Of a stretch of DNA of 64,000 bases, positions 62,001-64,000 are shown in pieces; the first letter of the stretch is position 1; each line of letters starts with the position of its first letter. Origin of the DNA: Salaquimonas pukyongi (GTDB taxonomy: Bacteria; Pseudomonadota; Alphaproteobacteria; Rhizobiales; Rhizobiaceae); NCBI RefSeq assembly GCF_001953055.1, contig NZ_CP019044.1:310001-374000 (forward strand), written 5' to 3'. The notes beneath the pieces were generated by a model. That model saw nothing but the letters and a program-made list of their open reading frames with translations, was not told the DNA's origin and made no database searches. The position numbers and the translations under genes were made by a program.

Positions 62001-64000
62001 CAACAGACCAAAGCGGCGACGAGGACACAGCCATCGACATTTCCGGCGCCTTTGCCGCATCGCTGGTCGACACCGACGGGTCCGAGACGATCACACTCCT
62101 CGAACTGTCGAACATCCCTGTTGGCCACACTATATCTGATGGTACGAACACCTTCACAGCCGCGGCCGGAAGTCAGATTGTAGACATTGCCTCCTGGAAT
62201 ATTGCTACGCTTACTTACACCGGGGGCGCTAACTTTGTTGGCACGGTCACGTTGAATGTCCGCGCCAGATCAACCGATGTGGACGGATTTACGGCAACAC
62301 CCGATACCGCCGAAATTCTTGATAGCTTCGACATCATCATCGCAAACGTGAACGATGCTCCGACCGGCGCAGACAATACATTTACGATCGTTGAAGATAC
62401 CTCGTATACGTTCTCAGCGGGTGATTTCGGTTTTGCCGATCCGGATGACACGCCCTCTAATTCATTTGATGCAATCATCATCACGACGTTGCCGAGCGCT
62501 GCCGATGGTGAACTTACGCTATCGGGAACACCAGTTACGCCAGGTCAGGCGATCGCCGTTGCGGATATTCCAAATCTGATATTCACGCCGGCGACAGACC
62601 GGAACGGCAATGGGGTCGGCGCGTTCACGTTCCAGGTGAAAGATGATGGCGGGACCGCCGATGGCGGCATTGATACAGATCAGTCGCCGAACACCATTCA
62701 GTTTGATATTACACCGGTTAATGATGCACCGGTAAACACGGTACCGGGGGCGCAGATGGTCACAGAGGATACATCACTTTCGATCCCCGGGATTTCGGTC
62801 ACCGATATCGATGGCAATCTTGCCACCACACAATTGTCGGTGACGAGCGGAACGTTGGCGGTCGATCTGTCAGGTGGCGCGACGATCAATGCCGGCACCA
62901 ATGCTACCAATGATCTGACGTTGTCAGGCACCGAAGCCGAGATCAATGCAGCCCTTGCAACGCTTTCCTACCACGGCAATGCAGATTTCAACGGCTCCGA
63001 CACGCTGTCCGTTCTTTCCACCGATAATGACGGTACACCGCTTTCCGATACCGATACAGTGGCGATTACAGTCACCCCCATCAACGACGCCCCGGTTGGT
63101 GTCGACGATGGTCCGGTTGCCGTTACCGAGGATATCCCCGCCACCGGCAATGTACTTGCCAATGATACCGATATCGACAACACGCCTGCCGAACTGAGCG
63201 TTACACAATTCACCGTTGATACAGTTGCAGGGACCTTCAGCGCCGGCGACACGGCGGCAATTACCGGCGTCGGCACGCTGACGATTGCTGCCGATGGCGC
63301 TTACACCTTCACCCCGGCCTCCGGCTATAACGGCCCGGTTCCCTCGGCGACCTATACCGTATCCGACGGTGCGCTGACCGGCACGGCGGTGCTCTCCTTT
63401 TCCGATGTCGGCGCGGTCAATGACGATCCCGTTGCCCAGGACGATGTGCTGACCACGCCGGAGGACACCACGCTCAACGCCAATCTGCTGGCCGACAATG
63501 GCAATGGTGCTGACAGCGATCCCGACAGCGGCGACACGCTGACGATTGCCTCGGCGACGATCGACACCAATGGCGATGGCAGCCAGGACACGCTGATGTT
63601 GGGCAATGCCACCGCGATCAGCGACAATGCCTCCAATCCGGTCGGCACGATCACCGTTGAGGCATCCGGCGCGCTTACCTTCGTTCCGGCCGCCGATTAC
63701 AATGGCGCGGTTCCGCCGCTCACCTATACCCTGTCCGATGGAAATGGCGGCAGCAATACGGCCACCGCAACGATCTCGGTGACCCCAGTCAACGATGCGC
63801 CACAGCTCAATCTCGATACGGACAACGATTCCGGCACGCCGGGCGACCCGGCAGACGACGGTACCGATGACGGTGGTTTTGAGGTCACGTTCAACGAAAA
63901 CGATTCACCGGTTCCAATCGTCGATACCGACCTGCTGATTGCAGACCCCGATGACGACATTCTCGAGATTGTGGTTACGCTGACAGACGGCAAGGCCGGC
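59090..64000 (+). CDS. Giant secreted adhesin with DUF4347 domain and cadherin/VCBS-like repeats (3' end outside window)
   Basis: I read one open frame of 1637 codons with no stop to the window end; AGAGG precedes the ATG. Residues 57-65 are LEPRILLDA, the usual lead-in of DUF4347 adhesins. DUF4347 spans about 122-265, with HIFAHGRSGTLELG (H178) and ILIYGCNFAAG (C222), then GGDWDLE. A cadherin-like unit covers about 297-405. About 410-960 holds three copies of an unnamed beta module (see findings). From about residue 962, repeats of about 120 residues begin with NDAP..EDT-type motifs near 962, 1086, 1209, 1330, 1443 and 1566, resembling cadherin/VCBS repeats that bind calcium (many Asp/Asn). 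Secretion is probably type I, by family; the C-terminal signal and exporter genes are not visible. There is no Sec signal peptide. Long reverse-strand frames here are shadows. Confidence 0.92.
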   Translation, partial: MGIKSSFFAKARSAASGSGIQCTDNPATRQAGGAMRPGNGNEAVFLESGDGLLLRALEPRILLDAAGVETGIDLAEKMAMEAVAQRFPDSPAAAIGSAPDADANSDTDEDPAATGDGTATPVEIVFVDGSIKNLNSIMAGIGPEHEAVYLSGDMDGVSQIAGYLADRNDVAAIHIFAHGRSGTLELGDAKLTAASIKGKHADEMVAIRGALSDDADILIYGCNFAAGTRGQTAVNALMEASGADVSASTDTTGAAVLGGDWDLEVSAGEIEAASLAAEAWDGLLASGGGADDNGGGSGIAITGNVTENIDVLANDTVSGAALLTQIIDPSDPGNPQALAVGVPVQLTTNTAIELLADGTLDVTTSPLGQGLETFDYVFTDAGSGGQATVTLDRTQGSLINVPATASGTEDNNVPLGITIDPALTAGGSQLDLISTETAFRDASAGATPTDFTIPPRTTAIRISGFGGEDNSSNAVTQEHRQIVSVTVDLIKGTYSGHILHVLAQGTNANDSYAFSGVTLGNDSTSGTLTGTQNNNVLTVSRSGDTLSLVESQTSLDQAYLVEYLTADGSSSDYLGSSGAILDQGTTAAETTATIAADPNANFLVINIQDGRGTNDAKQEDNGGGRIVVDLETGLASGVLYGQTGRGSNHNNAYSFSGYDITSGAFIVDPGTRNATAAGGATVVGDTTASLNRLPNYIISMSGNDLVLERSSNHASLFEELISVQSFERYDIGSSARTLSSDAVVSTYVDDGTLATWDLDIAGGAETGNITLTAVNLGGASSGEHDHGATARIFVDLVNGTTSGSFFLIRADNPDLIVWTDVPFGQRLTDAIGTNAEANFNNLNQTTIDLVGALRFNLITNPDGSQTLHATARSNGNNDSGQEWSTVMQAQWSGREPVTISGYPTGGTFSAGSLNPNTGQWEVEADNIAGMEFIPPEHFSGQTTTMLVDYNGDQHNVTVNISRVADAPTLSTTDQSGDEDTAIDISGAFAASLVDTDGSETITLLELSNIPVGHTISDGTNTFTAAAGSQIVDIASWNIATLTYTGGANFVGTVTLNVRARSTDVDGFTATPDTAEILDSFDIIIANVNDAPTGADNTFTIVEDTSYTFSAGDFGFADPDDTPSNSFDAIIITTLPSAADGELTLSGTPVTPGQAIAVADIPNLIFTPATDRNGNGVGAFTFQVKDDGGTADGGIDTDQSPNTIQFDITPVNDAPVNTVPGAQMVTEDTSLSIPGISVTDIDGNLATTQLSVTSGTLAVDLSGGATINAGTNATNDLTLSGTEAEINAALATLSYHGNADFNGSDTLSVLSTDNDGTPLSDTDTVAITVTPINDAPVGVDDGPVAVTEDIPATGNVLANDTDIDNTPAELSVTQFTVDTVAGTFSAGDTAAITGVGTLTIAADGAYTFTPASGYNGPVPSATYTVSDGALTGTAVLSFSDVGAVNDDPVAQDDVLTTPEDTTLNANLLADNGNGADSDPDSGDTLTIASATIDTNGDGSQDTLMLGNATAISDNASNPVGTITVEASGALTFVPAADYNGAVPPLTYTLSDGNGGSNTATATISVTPVNDAPQLNLDTDNDSGTPGDPADDGTDDGGFEVTFNENDSPVPIVDTDLLIADPDDDILEIVVTLTDGKAG

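Noticed and set aside
59825-62128. Two long leftward frames (403 and 357 residues) at 59825-61036 and 61055-62128
   Set aside because: They lie antisense to the continuous rightward adhesin frame, have no recognisable domains, and arise from its Asp/Gly/Thr codon bias. The rightward frame shows clear DUF4347 and NDAP motifs.
1-64000. CRISPR arrays, rRNA genes, complete insertion sequences or prophage
   Set aside because: No regularly spaced identical repeats, ribosomal RNA stretches, transposase motifs with terminal repeats, or phage structural genes were seen.

Overview
The window is GC-rich, gene-dense bacterial chromosome. It most resembles an alphaproteobacterium of the order Hyphomicrobiales (Rhizobiales). 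The basis is the rpmH-rnpA-yidC block, the PutR-like/PutA pair, a hydroxyectoine-type eutB-eutC-asnC-ssd-atf gene order known from Sinorhizobium and Ruegeria, and an acyl-CoA-ligase/Liv-type ABC cluster common in that class. Assignment below order level is not possible from the sequence alone.

Layout. 1-2952: an acyltransferase fragment, then yidC, rnpA and rpmH on the minus strand, with a good sigma-70 promoter and a terminator-like hairpin between rpmH and rnpA. 3194-6990: VTT/TVP38 membrane protein, flavin disulfide oxidoreductase and orphan histidine kinase. 7214-9144: tRNA-Arg(ACG) followed by an accessory patch holding an unrecognised 321-residue protein, a scrap of a conjugation-type ATPase, and a damaged inverted copy of part of the neighbouring peptide-binding-protein gene. 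9170-14829: peptide ABC importer (binding protein divergent from two permeases and a double ATPase). 14946-20381: TadG-like protein, hybrid kinase with HPt domain, and a REC-EAL (cyclic-di-GMP) regulator. 20741-30673: Liv-type ABC importer embedded between two CoA ligases, suggesting uptake and CoA activation of a carboxylic acid. 30684-36395: DUF1989 protein, cysteine hydrolase, Lrp regulator and putA. 36402-46872 (minus): aminotransferase, aldehyde dehydrogenase, Lrp regulator, EutC, EutB, serine deaminase, D-amino-acid transaminase, dihydroorotase, L,D-transpeptidase. 47074-58863: leucine/isovalerate degradation (TetR regulator, isovaleryl-CoA dehydrogenase, acyl-CoA ligase, methylcrotonyl-CoA carboxylase, HMG-CoA lyase), interrupted by a flavodoxin-like gene, an LprI-like gene and a hicAB toxin-antitoxin pair. 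59090-64000: the first 1637 codons of a giant secreted adhesin (DUF4347 plus cadherin/VCBS-like repeats) that runs off the window.

How the genes work together: most of the window is a catabolic region for amino acids and organic acids (proline, serine, D-amino acids, leucine, probably hydroxyectoine-derived intermediates, peptides), with dedicated importers and Lrp/TetR regulators.

Two points deserve most attention. First, four genes (livH twice, putA, a flavodoxin-like gene and a GST-like gene) are broken by five single-base losses, each repaired by adding one G (or one C in putA). This looks like a systematic sequence error, though real decay or slippage is possible. Second, the giant adhesin carries a conserved His/Cys pair resembling a caspase-type dyad, and a stretch of about 550 residues with three copies of a module I cannot name.
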